The notes: generated by a model from the sequence alone, not told the origin. DNA of 46,093 nt from Cyanobacteria bacterium RUI128 (GCA_024695725.1 JAILHQ010000088.1:1-46093), one strand, 5' to 3'. Positions 23,442 to 32,999 are shown, counted from the first letter of the stretch. Numbers and translations are program-made.

Positions 23442-24470
23442 TTATACCTTTTCTTTCACAGAACCACTTAACTGACCGCACGCAGCATCAATATCTGCAC
23501 CTCGTTCAAGTCTTACGGTAACTTTTTTGCCTGAGTGTTCAAGCAGATATTTGAACTTCATTATCTCATTATTTGACGGTTTTTTATAACCTGTTGCGGT
23601 TACGTCATTGTATGGAATAAGGTTAATATTGCATTTAATATCCTTGAGGAAATATGCCAGTTCTTTTGCGGTCTCGATATCCGAATTAAAATCTTTTATC
23701 AGAATATATTCTATCGTTATTCTTCTTCCTGTTTTTTCAATGTAATCCAGCAAGGCAGGTTTGAGTTTTGAAAGCGGATATTTTTCCTCTATCGGCATAA
23801 TTTTTTTACGTATTTCATGAGTCGGCGCGTGAAGCGATATTGCAAGCGTTGACTGCAATTCGTGAGTTGCCAATTCGTTAATTTTTGGAATAATTCCGCT
23901 TGTTGAAATTGTTATTCTTCTCGCACCGATTTGAAAATCATTATTAAAAATTTCTAATGCTTTAATCACATTATTCAGGTTCAAAAGCGGTTCACCCTGC
24001 CCCATAAATACGACATTTGTAACTTTTAGCCCCGTATCTCTTTGGATAGTCAGCACCTGCTCAATTATTTCCCGAGCGGTAAGGTTTCTTATGAACCCTC
24101 TTTTCCCCGTTGCACAAAAAGAGCAGTTCACCGCACAACCAACCTGAGAACTGACACAGGCAGTCAGGTTTGCACGATTATCAAACCTCATAAGAACCGT
24201 TTCAACGCACTCGCCGTCAGGGTATTCTATCAGGTATTTAAGTGTTCCGTCAGAGCTTTCCTGTTTAACTTTTATTTTTGAGTTAGTCACAACGGCTTTT
24301 TCTTTCAGTTCTTCTCTGAAACTTTTTGCCAAATCGGTCATTTCATCTATTGAAGAAACCGATTTTGAATATATCCAGTTATGAATTTGTTTTGCACGGA
24401 ATTTAGAAGCCTTCATTTCTTCAACAAAAGCTGTAATCTCCTCTAATGACATTCCCGACAAAATCTTCAT
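23442..24470 (-). CDS. rlmN: 23S rRNA (adenine2503-C2) methyltransferase
   Basis: A radical SAM enzyme that methylates A2503 of 23S rRNA and A37 of some tRNAs. The cluster cysteines are C112, C116 and C119 (CAVNCSFC), with the catalytic C331 near the C-terminus (DIDAACGQL). GQGEPLLNL, SLHAPTHEIRKKIMP and the 342-residue length fit RlmN. It lies 4 bp after the TerC-like gene and 2 bp before dtd. Confidence 0.96.
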   Translation of the reverse strand: MKILSGMSLEEITAFVEEMKASKFRAKQIHNWIYSKSVSSIDEMTDLAKSFREELKEKAVVTNSKIKVKQESSDGTLKYLIEYPDGECVETVLMRFDNRANLTACVSSQVGCAVNCSFCATGKRGFIRNLTAREIIEQVLTIQRDTGLKVTNVVFMGQGEPLLNLNNVIKALEIFNNDFQIGARRITISTSGIIPKINELATHELQSTLAISLHAPTHEIRKKIMPIEEKYPLSKLKPALLDYIEKTGRRITIEYILIKDFNSDIETAKELAYFLKDIKCNINLIPYNDVTATGYKKPSNNEIMKFKYLLEHSGKKVTVRLERGADIDAACGQLSGSVKEKV

Positions 24471-24474
24471 AATC

Positions 24475-25524
24475 TTATTGCTCCTTTGCTTTTACAGATG
24501 ATATTAATGAAGCAATAATAAACCCTACCCCTGTAAGCCCTGTAACAAGTTCCGGCACAGGTCTGACAGTTGATACAAACATCAGTATTGCCAATGCACC
24601 AATCGCCCAATGCGCGCCGTGCTCAAGATAGATAAATTCATCTAACGTTCCTTTTTCTACAAACATAATTGTAAGTGAACGTACAAACATTGCACCTATT
24701 GCAAGCCCTATTGTAATAATTATAATATCGTGACTCAGCGCAAAAGCCCCTAACACTCCGTCTAAAGAGAAGGATGCATCTATCAGCTCAAGATACATAA
24801 AACTAATAAACCCGGAACAGGCAATAAATTTACTCTTTTTAGCACATTCATCGTGTTTTAAATCTTCATATTTATGTTCAAGATTTTCTAAATTTTGAGA
24901 AATAGTATCAATAGCAAGATATGTTAATATCCCTGCAAGCCCCGATATTGTAACACTCATATGAAGAGGCGGAGGCTGAACCATCTGAACTATATCCAAC
25001 GCAGCTAACGTAATAAGCGTATCCAAAATCTTTGATTCGGGAGCTTTCTTTAACACCTTTTCAACGGGTTTAAGCCAGTCTGTTTCTTTCTTTGGGTTAA
25101 GGAAAAACCCAAGGAAAAGCATGAGCAGGAAAGTTCCGCCAAAAGTTACTATCGTTGCGTGTGTCTGATGCAGATAAAGCGCATACAACTTTGAGTTATG
25201 GAGCGCAATATCCAAAACCTTCAGGATATTTAATTTTGCAAAAATAGAAACTACCAAAAGCGGGAATAAGAATCTCATCCCGAAAACGGCAATTGCAATA
25301 CCCCAGGTAATAAATCTGTGACGCCATTTTTCAGTCATTTTTTTGAGCTTCGTAGCGTTCACTACTGCGTTATCGAAGGATAAACTGACCTCGAGTATAC
25401 CGAGTACAATAGCAATAAATACACACATAAAACCACTGCCGGGCTGTATATGTTCTCCCCATAAATACGCAAGAATTATACCTGCTATTGTTACTAAAAA
25501 TGATTCTGAAAAATATTTAAACAT
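24475..25524 (-). CDS. TerC/DUF475-family integral membrane protein
   Basis: A 349-residue membrane protein with about nine membrane helices. EVSLSFDNAVVNA and ELIDASFSLDGVLGAFALS are the two acidic repeats typical of the TerC/DUF475 family, thought to move or bind metal ions. I start it at ATG 25524 and not at the TTG 25545, because a strong promoter (TTGAAA-N17-TATAAT) covers that region and would start transcription at the ATG itself, giving a leaderless mRNA. It is the first gene of the operon with rlmN and dtd. The substrate is unknown. Confidence 0.85.
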   Translation of the reverse strand: MFKYFSESFLVTIAGIILAYLWGEHIQPGSGFMCVFIAIVLGILEVSLSFDNAVVNATKLKKMTEKWRHRFITWGIAIAVFGMRFLFPLLVVSIFAKLNILKVLDIALHNSKLYALYLHQTHATIVTFGGTFLLMLFLGFFLNPKKETDWLKPVEKVLKKAPESKILDTLITLAALDIVQMVQPPPLHMSVTISGLAGILTYLAIDTISQNLENLEHKYEDLKHDECAKKSKFIACSGFISFMYLELIDASFSLDGVLGAFALSHDIIIITIGLAIGAMFVRSLTIMFVEKGTLDEFIYLEHGAHWAIGALAILMFVSTVRPVPELVTGLTGVGFIIASLISSVKAKEQ

Positions 25525-25530
25525 AACAAA

Positions 25531-25559
25531 ATTATATATAAACAACTTCTTATTTTCAA
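25531..25559 (-). promoter_or_regulatory. Consensus promoter giving a leaderless TerC-like mRNA
   Basis: On the minus strand, TTGAAA (25559-25554), 17 bp, TATAAT (25536-25531). The expected start, 7 bases downstream of the -10 box, falls on the A of the ATG at 25524. No Shine-Dalgarno sequence is seen. Confidence 0.7.
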
Positions 25560-25673
25560 TGTACTAAATGGAAGAATCGTTTAAAAGTGATGCAAAACTT
25601 GCTAAAACCGCTTTTTTAAATTATTATAGTAAATGGTTGAATATCAATATAAAAGAGCTTTATAGGATTTTTA

Positions 25674-26663
25674 ATGCAGGGACAGGTTTTTAAAATACAT
25701 TCTGATTTTTATTATATTAACGCTGAAAATACAGCCTATGAGTGCAAAATCAGAGAAGTATTAAAGAAACAGAATAAGAAAATTTTAGTCGGAGATATTG
25801 TTGAGTTTGAGAACGGATACATAAATTCAATCTGCCCGAGAAGAAGCTATATCCCGCGTCCTGCCGTTGCAAACGTTGATCAGGTTGTAATTGTATCAGC
25901 CGTAAAAGAACCTGAACTTGATTTTAACCAACTCAACCGATATATAGCATTTGCTGAATATTACGGTTTAGAGATAAAACTTTGTTTTAACAAAAACGAC
26001 CTGTCCTCAGACGACACCCTGATAGAAAAGGTCTTTTCGATATATGAGCCCTTAGGCTATGATATCGTTTTCACCTCTGCACTTGAAGGTTTGGGGATAG
26101 AAGCCTTTACGGAAATTATGGAAAACAAGGTGTCTGTATTATGCGGACAGTCAGGTGTCGGAAAATCAAGTTTGATAAATTCTTTAAACCCTGAGTTTGC
26201 ACTGAGAACAAAAAATGTCAGCGAGAAAACTCAAAGAGGTACCCACACAACCAGACACTGCGAAATAATGAATATTTCAGACACCATAAAAATTATCGAC
26301 ACCCCGGGGTTCAGTAATCTTAAATTTGATTTTTTACTTCCGATGGATGTCGCAAAATTATTCCGAGAATTCCGACCGTTCCTGAACACCTGTAAATATC
26401 AGGACTGCCTCCATATCCACGAGGACGGCTGCAATATTCTGGAAAGACTTGAAGAGATTTCAACAGCAAGATATTCAAGTTACGTTGCTTTTGTTGAAGA
26501 GGCAAAAGAATACAAAGAAAGAATTAAATATCAGGGGAAAAAGACCGAATCAAGATTTAAAGAAACACATAACAAAACTGCGGTAAAAATCAGCGCAAAC
26601 AAAAGACAAGGTTCAAGAAGAACCCTGAAACAAGATTTGTATAAGGACTTAAATGATGAATAA
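25674..26663 (+). CDS. rsgA: Small ribosomal subunit biogenesis GTPase RsgA
   Basis: A circularly permuted GTPase that matures the 30S subunit. An OB-like N-terminal domain (1-60) precedes the GTPase domain with FNKNDL, the P-loop GQSGVGKSSL (158-167), the RGTHTTRHCE switch and DTPGFSNLKF. The zinc site CKYQDCLHIHEDGC is at about 243-256. ATAGGAT lies just before the ATG. Its 3' end overlaps the polyprenyl synthase start by 11 bp, which implies translational coupling. Confidence 0.95.
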   Translation: MQGQVFKIHSDFYYINAENTAYECKIREVLKKQNKKILVGDIVEFENGYINSICPRRSYIPRPAVANVDQVVIVSAVKEPELDFNQLNRYIAFAEYYGLEIKLCFNKNDLSSDDTLIEKVFSIYEPLGYDIVFTSALEGLGIEAFTEIMENKVSVLCGQSGVGKSSLINSLNPEFALRTKNVSEKTQRGTHTTRHCEIMNISDTIKIIDTPGFSNLKFDFLLPMDVAKLFREFRPFLNTCKYQDCLHIHEDGCNILERLEEISTARYSSYVAFVEEAKEYKERIKYQGKKTESRFKETHNKTAVKISANKRQGSRRTLKQDLYKDLNDE

Positions 26664-27519
26664 TTTAATAGAAAAAGTAGATAAAAAATTAGACGAATAT
26701 ATGGCAGAGGGATACCCTGAGAGTATCTTCAAATCAATGAAATATACGGTTACACTTCCGGGCAAAAGATTAAGACCCGTAATGTGCCTTGAAGCCTGCA
26801 GGATTATGGGCGGAAATATTGAAGATGCTATGCCGACAGCGTGCGCAATAGAGATGTTGCACGCACAAAGTCTTATTCACGACGATTTACCTTGTATGGA
26901 TAATGACGATTTCCGAAGAGGGAAACCGTCAAACCATAAAGTTTTCGGAGAGGCAATAGCAGTTCTTGCAGGTGATGCCCTTTTGAGTTATGCTCCTCAG
27001 ACTATTATTGAGAGATCAAAACTTCCTGCAGAAACCGTTTTAAAAGTACTGCACGAATTTGTATCAGCGGCAGGTGCGTATCAACTGATTGGCGGTCAGG
27101 TTGTTGATATTGAATCTGAAGGAGGGGGTAAATATATAGAAAAACCGGCAGAAACTCTGAAATTTATCCATACTAATAAAACGGCAGTATTGTTTAAATT
27201 AGCACTGAAAACTGGTGCTATTATTGCAGGTGCAACCAAAGAACAAATAGATGAGATGGAAGAATTCGGTCAAAAATTCGGACTTGCATTTCAGATTTAT
27301 GATGACATTATGGATGAAATTTCAACCTTTGAAGAGCTTGGCAAAACAATAGGCAAAGACAAAGAGAGCGGTAAATTAACCTACGTATCTCTGAACGGAC
27401 TTGATAAAGCAAAAGAAAAAGTTATTGAACTGACAAACGACATTCATAAAATCATTGATAAATATAATTCGGAAATTTTCAATTCAATTACCGAAAAAAT
27501 TATTTCAAAAATTGTGTAA
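26653..27519 (+). CDS. ispA: Polyprenyl (farnesyl/geranylgeranyl) diphosphate synthase
   Basis: A trans-prenyltransferase that condenses DMAPP with IPP. The first aspartate-rich motif HDDLPCMDNDD (76-86) carries the two-residue insertion of bacterial short-chain enzymes; the second, IYDDIMDE, is near residue 216. GKRLRPVM, HAQSLIHDD and GGQVVDIE complete the family pattern. The short chain length (C15 or C20) is inferred and not proven. It uses the products of ispH at 9612. AAGGA inside rsgA serves as its ribosome site. Confidence 0.9.
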   Translation: MMNNLIEKVDKKLDEYMAEGYPESIFKSMKYTVTLPGKRLRPVMCLEACRIMGGNIEDAMPTACAIEMLHAQSLIHDDLPCMDNDDFRRGKPSNHKVFGEAIAVLAGDALLSYAPQTIIERSKLPAETVLKVLHEFVSAAGAYQLIGGQVVDIESEGGGKYIEKPAETLKFIHTNKTAVLFKLALKTGAIIAGATKEQIDEMEEFGQKFGLAFQIYDDIMDEISTFEELGKTIGKDKESGKLTYVSLNGLDKAKEKVIELTNDIHKIIDKYNSEIFNSITEKIISKIV

Positions 27520-27733
27520 AACTGCTTATTAAGACTTGTAACAAAAAACAGAACTTCTGAAATCAGGTAAAAAATAAATACTTTACATGATTAAGAGAGC
27601 ATAACTGTGTTTTCATGCGTTCAAAATGAGCCAAAACATGGTTAAAAGACAAACTCGGAGGAAAACAAAAACTGACGTAAGTCAGAACAACCAACAACAA
27701 TAAATGGCAAAATGAAAATTATAGAGGAAAAAA
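27520..27733 (+). other. Intergenic region with possible RNA
   Basis: No convincing gene is seen. A perfect CTGAC-GTAA-GTCAG hairpin with a GNRA-type loop sits near 27671-27684 just after a GGAGG that precedes no start codon. The region ends in the strong terminator at 27734. It is either a long 3' untranslated region of the prenyl synthase mRNA or an independent small RNA. Confidence 0.3.
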
Positions 27734-27765
27734 GGCACTTTCTTGTTAAGAAAGTGCCCTTTTTT
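27734..27765 (+). terminator. Intrinsic terminator
   Basis: Perfect 11-bp stem GGCACTTTCTT / AAGAAAGTGCC with a 3-nt loop, followed by C and six T residues. Confidence 0.92.
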
Positions 27766-27799
27766 AGCCAAAAAATAAAAAATATGATAGAATAAACTT

Positions 27800-28390
27800 A
27801 TGACATCAAATAACAACGAACGAAATTCAGAATCAATATTCAATAGTAGTGCACATCAGGAAGTCCCTATTATTTCAAAAGAGGTGCCGATGCCTACAAC
27901 GGCAGGTTCAACGAATTTTATTGAAGGTTTGCTTAGTAAACTTATAAAAAACCCTAAAGATTTATTATTTTCAAATAAAAAGGGCAATGTTACTAATATT
28001 ATCGAACAAAACATTGATTTCTTTGAAGCATTGGTTAAGTTAAAATTTCGTCTTGTTATGCAGGATGACGGTTTTATTATTGTCAATCCAGACAACACAA
28101 TGTCAGGTAAAGTCACATTTTTGAAAAACAATGAATCAAAATTTGACGACAATGCGCAAATATTATTTAATCAGATTGCCAATCTTATAATAAATAACGA
28201 CGGCCTGGAAACAATGATAGATGCTTACGAAAAGGATAATTTCTACCCTGTCGGAGAGCTTGTAAAAGAAACCATTACATATAACGGCAAAGAGATAGAA
28301 GTAATGGCAGGGACTCTGATGAACCCTAAAAAAGAAACAAAAAAGGTATATTTCTACAAAGGTAAAGAAGTATTTCCTGATCAGAAATAA
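27800..28390 (+). CDS. Unknown protein, 196 residues, likely leaderless
   Basis: No recognised domain. Residues 1-40 are polar and probably disordered. The middle has FFEALVKLKFRLVMQDDGFIIVNPDNTMSGKVTFLKN, a mixed beta pattern, and the end contains YNGKEIEVMAG followed by VYFYKGKEVFP, two similar short beta hairpins. No signal peptide. The TATGAT/TAGAAT -10 box ends only 6 bases before the ATG and no ribosome site is seen. It lies between two strong terminators, so it is monocistronic. Confidence 0.65.
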   Translation: MTSNNNERNSESIFNSSAHQEVPIISKEVPMPTTAGSTNFIEGLLSKLIKNPKDLLFSNKKGNVTNIIEQNIDFFEALVKLKFRLVMQDDGFIIVNPDNTMSGKVTFLKNNESKFDDNAQILFNQIANLIINNDGLETMIDAYEKDNFYPVGELVKETITYNGKEIEVMAGTLMNPKKETKKVYFYKGKEVFPDQK

Positions 28391-28404
28391 AAACAGTACA
28401 TAAA

Positions 28405-28443
28405 AAAACGAAAAGGGGCTTGTCGCCCCTTTTCGTTTTGATT
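28405..28443 (+). terminator. Intrinsic terminator, possibly bidirectional
   Basis: Perfect 15-bp stem, 28405-28419 with 28425-28439, loop TTGTC. The A and T tails on each side allow it to act on both strands. The region from here to 28565 holds nothing else recognisable. Confidence 0.88.
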
Positions 28444-28565
28444 TTCGAAACATTTCATCGGTATTTTTAACCGGTACTTATATAAACAATTTTTTAATGA
28501 CCGAATTTCAAAAAACAATCAAATCGTTACATAAATTCATGAAGTTTTATTACCAAAATTACATG

Positions 28566-29687
28566 TTATCTTACGTAAACCCTTGGCAATCTTACTTTGA
28601 GCCTGCACGTGAGCTCGTAATTAATTGTTCCCGCAATCTTTGCCCAGTCATCAATAGATAAATCAGAATCGTTAAGCAGTGTTATGATATCCCCTTCATT
28701 AACGTCAAGACCGGTAATATCAAACATCATCTGATCCATTGTAATATTTCCGATTTGTTTAACTTTTTGCCCGTTAATTTCTCCGTAAATTTTATTTGAT
28801 AAAATTCTCGGAACCCCGTCAGCGTAACCTATTGGTATTGTTGCGACCTTAATATCTTTATCTGCTGTATATGTATAGCCGTAACTTATTCCCTGCCCTT
28901 TTTTCATAATATGGATATTTGTAATTCTGCCTTTCAGCCCCATAACCTGTTTAAGTTCAGGATAGAACTTCAGATTTTCTGGCAAATCAGGATAAAGTCC
29001 GTAAATTGAAATACCCATTCTGACCATATTTGATTTAATATCGTAAGACATTGAGCCTGCAGTATTCAAAATATGAAGGAGCAGTCCTTCTGTATCAACC
29101 GCGTTAATTATACTATTCCAGCAATCAAACTGTTTTTGGGTTTTATCGACAATTTCCGCATTTGCAAGGTGGGTAAATATCCCTTTTAATTCCACAAAAT
29201 CGCACTCCTGAACTTTTTTAATGAAATCAACCGCAATATCAGGTTCAAGTCCTATTCTGTTCATGCCTGTATCAAGTTTGATATGAACTTTCGGCTTAAT
29301 TCCCGTACGTTCATACGCCTGTTTGCACGCATTGAGATGTGCTTCAGAGAAGATTGAAACAGAAATATCGTTTTCTGCCGCAATTTCGAAAGACCAGACA
29401 GGCACAGCGCCTACGACAAGAATATCACAGCTGATTTTTTCGCGCCTTAAATCAAGACCTTCATCAATAGATGCCACCCCAAGCATATCGACTCCCGATG
29501 CAAGCATTGTAGGTGCTATCATAGCGGCACCATGCCCGTACGCATCCGCTTTAACTATTCCCAATATCTTTTTATCGTCAGAAATATTTTTTCTGAACTC
29601 AGACACATTGTGAGCAATAGAATCTAAATTAATCTCAACCCAGGCATCTCTGTGGGTATTTAACTGTGTTAATCTCGTGTTTTTCAT
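28566..29687 (-). CDS. alr: Alanine racemase
   Basis: A PLP enzyme that makes D-alanine for peptidoglycan. The PLP lysine K46 lies in IVKADAYGHGA. VHIKLDTGMNRIGL, HLANAE and MVRMGISIYGLYP are typical. The C-terminal beta domain has the SYGYTYTADKD region, GYADGVPR and ITMDQMMFDI. The length of 373 residues is normal. A TATAAT box ends 7 bases before the ATG within the 3' end of the upstream dusB gene, so alr may also be transcribed alone with almost no leader. With DapF and DapL it serves wall precursor synthesis. Confidence 0.95.
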   Translation of the reverse strand: MKNTRLTQLNTHRDAWVEINLDSIAHNVSEFRKNISDDKKILGIVKADAYGHGAAMIAPTMLASGVDMLGVASIDEGLDLRREKISCDILVVGAVPVWSFEIAAENDISVSIFSEAHLNACKQAYERTGIKPKVHIKLDTGMNRIGLEPDIAVDFIKKVQECDFVELKGIFTHLANAEIVDKTQKQFDCWNSIINAVDTEGLLLHILNTAGSMSYDIKSNMVRMGISIYGLYPDLPENLKFYPELKQVMGLKGRITNIHIMKKGQGISYGYTYTADKDIKVATIPIGYADGVPRILSNKIYGEINGQKVKQIGNITMDQMMFDITGLDVNEGDIITLLNDSDLSIDDWAKIAGTINYELTCRLKVRLPRVYVR

Positions 29688-29695
29688 ACTTTCTA

Positions 29696-30676
29696 TTATA
29701 ATACAGAAACCTGAATTGATTTACTATTTTCTTTTGATATAAAATCAAGCGCCTTGATAATTTCCTTGTAATCATCCATCAATACAAGCTGGCTTCTGTA
29801 TTTTGCTGCATTTTTAACCCCGTTTATATAGAACGGATAAAACTTTCTTACAAATTTTATTCCGACCTTTTCTCCGCGCAGTTTTATCTCTTCGTCTAAA
29901 TGAGTTCTTAAATCGACAATTTTATCTTCAAGCGTTGGGACAGGGAGCCTTTCCCCGGTTTTAAAGAAGTGTTCTATTCTGTAGATTAAAGACGGATCAC
30001 CAATAGCGGCACGCCCTACTGCGACTCCGTCAGCACCTGACAGTTCAAGACATTTTTCCGCACTTTCTATCGAATTAATATCTCCGTTTGCAAAAACAGG
30101 AATATCGACAGATTTTGTCAATTCTGCTATCTTTGCCCAGTCAGCCTTGCCGGAATACATCTGATTTCTTGTTCTCCCGTGAATGGTTATAAAGTCGGCA
30201 CCCGCTTCCTGCATCCAGCCGCCAAACTCAACAAAATTCATTTCACTTTGGGTAAACCCGAGCCTGAATTTAACACTTACAGGGATAGAAACTTTTTCTT
30301 TTACCGCCTCAACTATGTCATAAGCGAGTCTGTCGTTGCGCATTAGTGAGCACCCGTCATTTCCACCAGTAACTTTTTTTACCGGACATCCCATATTTAT
30401 ATCAACCATATCCGCAAAATTTTCCAGATACTTTGCACAGTCTGCTATCATTTGCGGTTTATGTCCGCTCAGCTGATACGATATCGGGGTATGGTTATCA
30501 TCACGTTTTGTTATGACAACATCTTTTACCTGAGTGAGCGCTTCCGAACTAATCATTTCAGTGGTTAAAAGTGCATCTGCGGAATATTTTCTGACAAGCG
30601 AACGCAAAACATAATCTGTTATGCCTGCCATCGGGGCCAATGATACTTTTGATTTTATTAAATCTTTTACATCCAT
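29696..30676 (-). CDS. dusB: tRNA-dihydrouridine synthase
   Basis: A flavin (FMN) TIM-barrel enzyme that reduces uridines in tRNA D-loops. Seen are APMAGITDYVLRSLVRK, the catalytic Cys97 in INMGCPVKKVTGGNDGCSLM, VKFRLGF, ITIHGRTRNQMYSGKADW and FANGDI. The length of 326 residues fits the DusB group. It starts 2 bp after the TPR gene stop and has no own ribosome site, so it relies on coupling. alr follows 8 bp later. Confidence 0.92.
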   Translation of the reverse strand: MDVKDLIKSKVSLAPMAGITDYVLRSLVRKYSADALLTTEMISSEALTQVKDVVITKRDDNHTPISYQLSGHKPQMIADCAKYLENFADMVDINMGCPVKKVTGGNDGCSLMRNDRLAYDIVEAVKEKVSIPVSVKFRLGFTQSEMNFVEFGGWMQEAGADFITIHGRTRNQMYSGKADWAKIAELTKSVDIPVFANGDINSIESAEKCLELSGADGVAVGRAAIGDPSLIYRIEHFFKTGERLPVPTLEDKIVDLRTHLDEEIKLRGEKVGIKFVRKFYPFYINGVKNAAKYRSQLVLMDDYKEIIKALDFISKENSKSIQVSVL

Positions 30677-30678
30677 TT

Positions 30679-32835
30679 TTATTTATTCGGAGTCAATTCC
30701 GCCTCTATTTCAGGTATTCTTCCTTTTACGTATTGAGAATACTCGTCGTCATTTTTATACACTTCAAGGAACTTTTTGTAATAACCTAAAGCATCTTTCG
30801 GCTTGTTAAGATTTTCATAATCTATTGCGATAAGATAATATGTTACATCCTGATTTTTGTTGTATTCAAGTGATTTTTTGTAGTTATCTATGGCAAGCTG
30901 AGCCTTATTCTGAGCGTCATAAATAGAAGCTCTGTAAAAATACGCATCAGGATTAGCCGCATTTTGAGAAATTGCAGTATCCAGCAAAGTCAGAGCCTGA
31001 TCATATTTTTTTGCATCAAACAATTTTACGGCCTCTAGCACATTATTTTGACTCAAAACATCGTTCATATCGGCAACACCCTCTTTTGCCATAGTGTTTG
31101 ACGGGTTAAGCTGCGCCGATTTTTGGAAATATTTTTTAGCCTCTTCATATTTTTGCTCATTTGCGTATATTGCACCTATGCTGTAGGCTATGTCCGAATT
31201 ATTAGGACTAAGTTGGAACGCCTTCAGATAACACTCAAGCGCCTTATCCTCCTGCTTTAACCCCTGATATGCTCCCGCAATACCTAATATGGTATCGACA
31301 GATTCAGGCAGGGAAGAATATAACTCAATCGCTTTTTTGTAGTTTTGAGAATTGTATGCTTTGTACGCGTTATCCATTATTTCTGCATCAATATCCGCAT
31401 TGATGTTTTTAAGCATCTTTGCCATACTCTGATTATTCGGGAATTTTGCCAAACCCTCTGTCAGAAACTCTTTTGATTTTTTGTAATCATCCTGCTGAGC
31501 ATAACAGAGTGCCAGATTTTCATAGACACTTTCTCTGCTCGGGTCTGTTTCTTTAACAAGCGAATAATACTTTATCGCAGTCGGAAAATCTTTTTTGTTG
31601 TGAGCCTCATACGCATAATTGTACAAATCATCTACGTATGATTTTTCAGGATTGTTGTAACTTCTCACATAGTTATAGATGTCTTCAGCCGTCATTGAGG
31701 ACTTTTTAAGTTCCGCTATTTTGTTTACGTATTCCTCATTATTTTCAGGCTTTAGCAGTTGTAATTTTCTGTACTGTTCTATTGCAAGTTTTTGTGTTTC
31801 TTTCCTTGCTTCATAACACTGAGCCAGATATAAATTTACAAGATAGTTATTTGGTTTCAGTATCAGAATATTTTTATATGTTTCAATAGCCTTGTCATAA
31901 TTTTCCTGAGCCTGAAGAAGTGTACCTATATTTATCTGGGTATTCAGGGTAGTTTTTTCATCTCTTGCAGGTTTTGCAAGCGACTGCTTGTAATAAGAAT
32001 ATGCTTCCTCATATTTGCCCTGACGTTGTTTAATTGCCCCAAGATCGGCAAGCAGTTCTGCATTGTTTGGGGAAACCTCAAGTTTCTTTTGGAAAATTCT
32101 TTCCAAATCAAACAGAATATCATCAGAATTATCACAGTGAGAAAGAACGTAATTATATTGTTCTGAGGCACCTTCGTTGTTGCCCATCTTGTCCAGAACA
32201 TTTGCATAACGCATTCTTGCAGATATGTCGCTCGGGTCATATTCTATAGCCATTTTATAATACTCAGCCGATTTAATCAGGTTATTAATCGATTTCATCA
32301 TAGATGCAATTCTCAAAAGAGAAACTTTTCTGTACTTATCAACATTGATTATCTGTTCATATTCATACATTGATGCAGAGAAATTTCCTGCCGCATTGAG
32401 TTCTTCCGCAAGCTTGTAATGTCCTTCAGCGGAAGTATTGGCACCATATTGTTTTTCACAGTAATGCAGACTGTTTGCAGTTGATGAGATTGAGCTGAAA
32501 GAGTTCATAGCCTGATCTTTATCAACATAATATTTCAGATAAAAAATCGCACTTCTGAAATCGTCTGCCGCAGCTCTGTAATTGTGCTCATAGTTAGCGA
32601 TGTAAGAGCCTCTTGCAATATAGGAATTAACAAGCCCTATTCTTGCAGAATTATCCATAAAGTTTATCATCAGTGATTTTTTAAACTCATCAATAGCACT
32701 TGAATATCTTGCATTGAAAAAATGCTGCTGAGCAAGGGTGTAATGTTCCTGGAACCCTGCATAAGAAGGTGTCATTAGCCCAAAGCCCAGACTCGCCGAT
32801 ATTAAACATCCTGTGATAATCAGTTTAGTATTCAT
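30679..32835 (-). CDS. Large exported TPR protein
   Basis: A 718-residue protein. A signal peptide (MNTKLIITGCLISASLGFGLMTPSYA, cleavage after about residue 26) precedes some fifteen tetratricopeptide repeats that fill the rest, for example KYEEAYSYYKQSLAKPARDEKTTLNTQINIG. It should lie in the periplasm or on the outer face and hold a protein partner. No enzymatic domain is seen. It heads a leftward unit with dusB and alr. The -10 box lies close to the ATG and no ribosome site is visible. Confidence 0.85.
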   Translation of the reverse strand: MNTKLIITGCLISASLGFGLMTPSYAGFQEHYTLAQQHFFNARYSSAIDEFKKSLMINFMDNSARIGLVNSYIARGSYIANYEHNYRAAADDFRSAIFYLKYYVDKDQAMNSFSSISSTANSLHYCEKQYGANTSAEGHYKLAEELNAAGNFSASMYEYEQIINVDKYRKVSLLRIASMMKSINNLIKSAEYYKMAIEYDPSDISARMRYANVLDKMGNNEGASEQYNYVLSHCDNSDDILFDLERIFQKKLEVSPNNAELLADLGAIKQRQGKYEEAYSYYKQSLAKPARDEKTTLNTQINIGTLLQAQENYDKAIETYKNILILKPNNYLVNLYLAQCYEARKETQKLAIEQYRKLQLLKPENNEEYVNKIAELKKSSMTAEDIYNYVRSYNNPEKSYVDDLYNYAYEAHNKKDFPTAIKYYSLVKETDPSRESVYENLALCYAQQDDYKKSKEFLTEGLAKFPNNQSMAKMLKNINADIDAEIMDNAYKAYNSQNYKKAIELYSSLPESVDTILGIAGAYQGLKQEDKALECYLKAFQLSPNNSDIAYSIGAIYANEQKYEEAKKYFQKSAQLNPSNTMAKEGVADMNDVLSQNNVLEAVKLFDAKKYDQALTLLDTAISQNAANPDAYFYRASIYDAQNKAQLAIDNYKKSLEYNKNQDVTYYLIAIDYENLNKPKDALGYYKKFLEVYKNDDEYSQYVKGRIPEIEAELTPNK

Positions 32836-32972
32836 AAATATATTTTATAATAAGCATGAATTTTGTACACTATTCAGGATATTTTTAGTGTAACAATATG
32901 AAAAAGATTACTATTATAATTGAATTTTGAGTGTTCAATGTAAATAAATGTTACAAACCCTGTTTTTCTGCC

Positions 32973-32999
32973 TAAAGTTTTCCACAAAACGGTCGTATA
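32973..32999 (+). promoter_or_regulatory. Sigma-28-like promoter of the 33061 gene
   Basis: TAAAGTTT, 11 bp, GTCGTATA. The whole CCTAAAGTTTT..ACAAAAC block (32971-32990) is shared, 18 of 20 bases, with the promoter at 19941. Predicted leader is about 55 nt. Confidence 0.45.

Noticed and set aside
25568..25693. 41-codon ORF overlapping the rsgA start
   Set aside because: No ribosome site, terminator or recognisable product; rsgA has its own site. Kept only as a possibility for coupled translation.
27626..27703. 25-codon basic ORF before the terminator at 27734
   Set aside because: No ribosome site and too short to support; the region may act as RNA.
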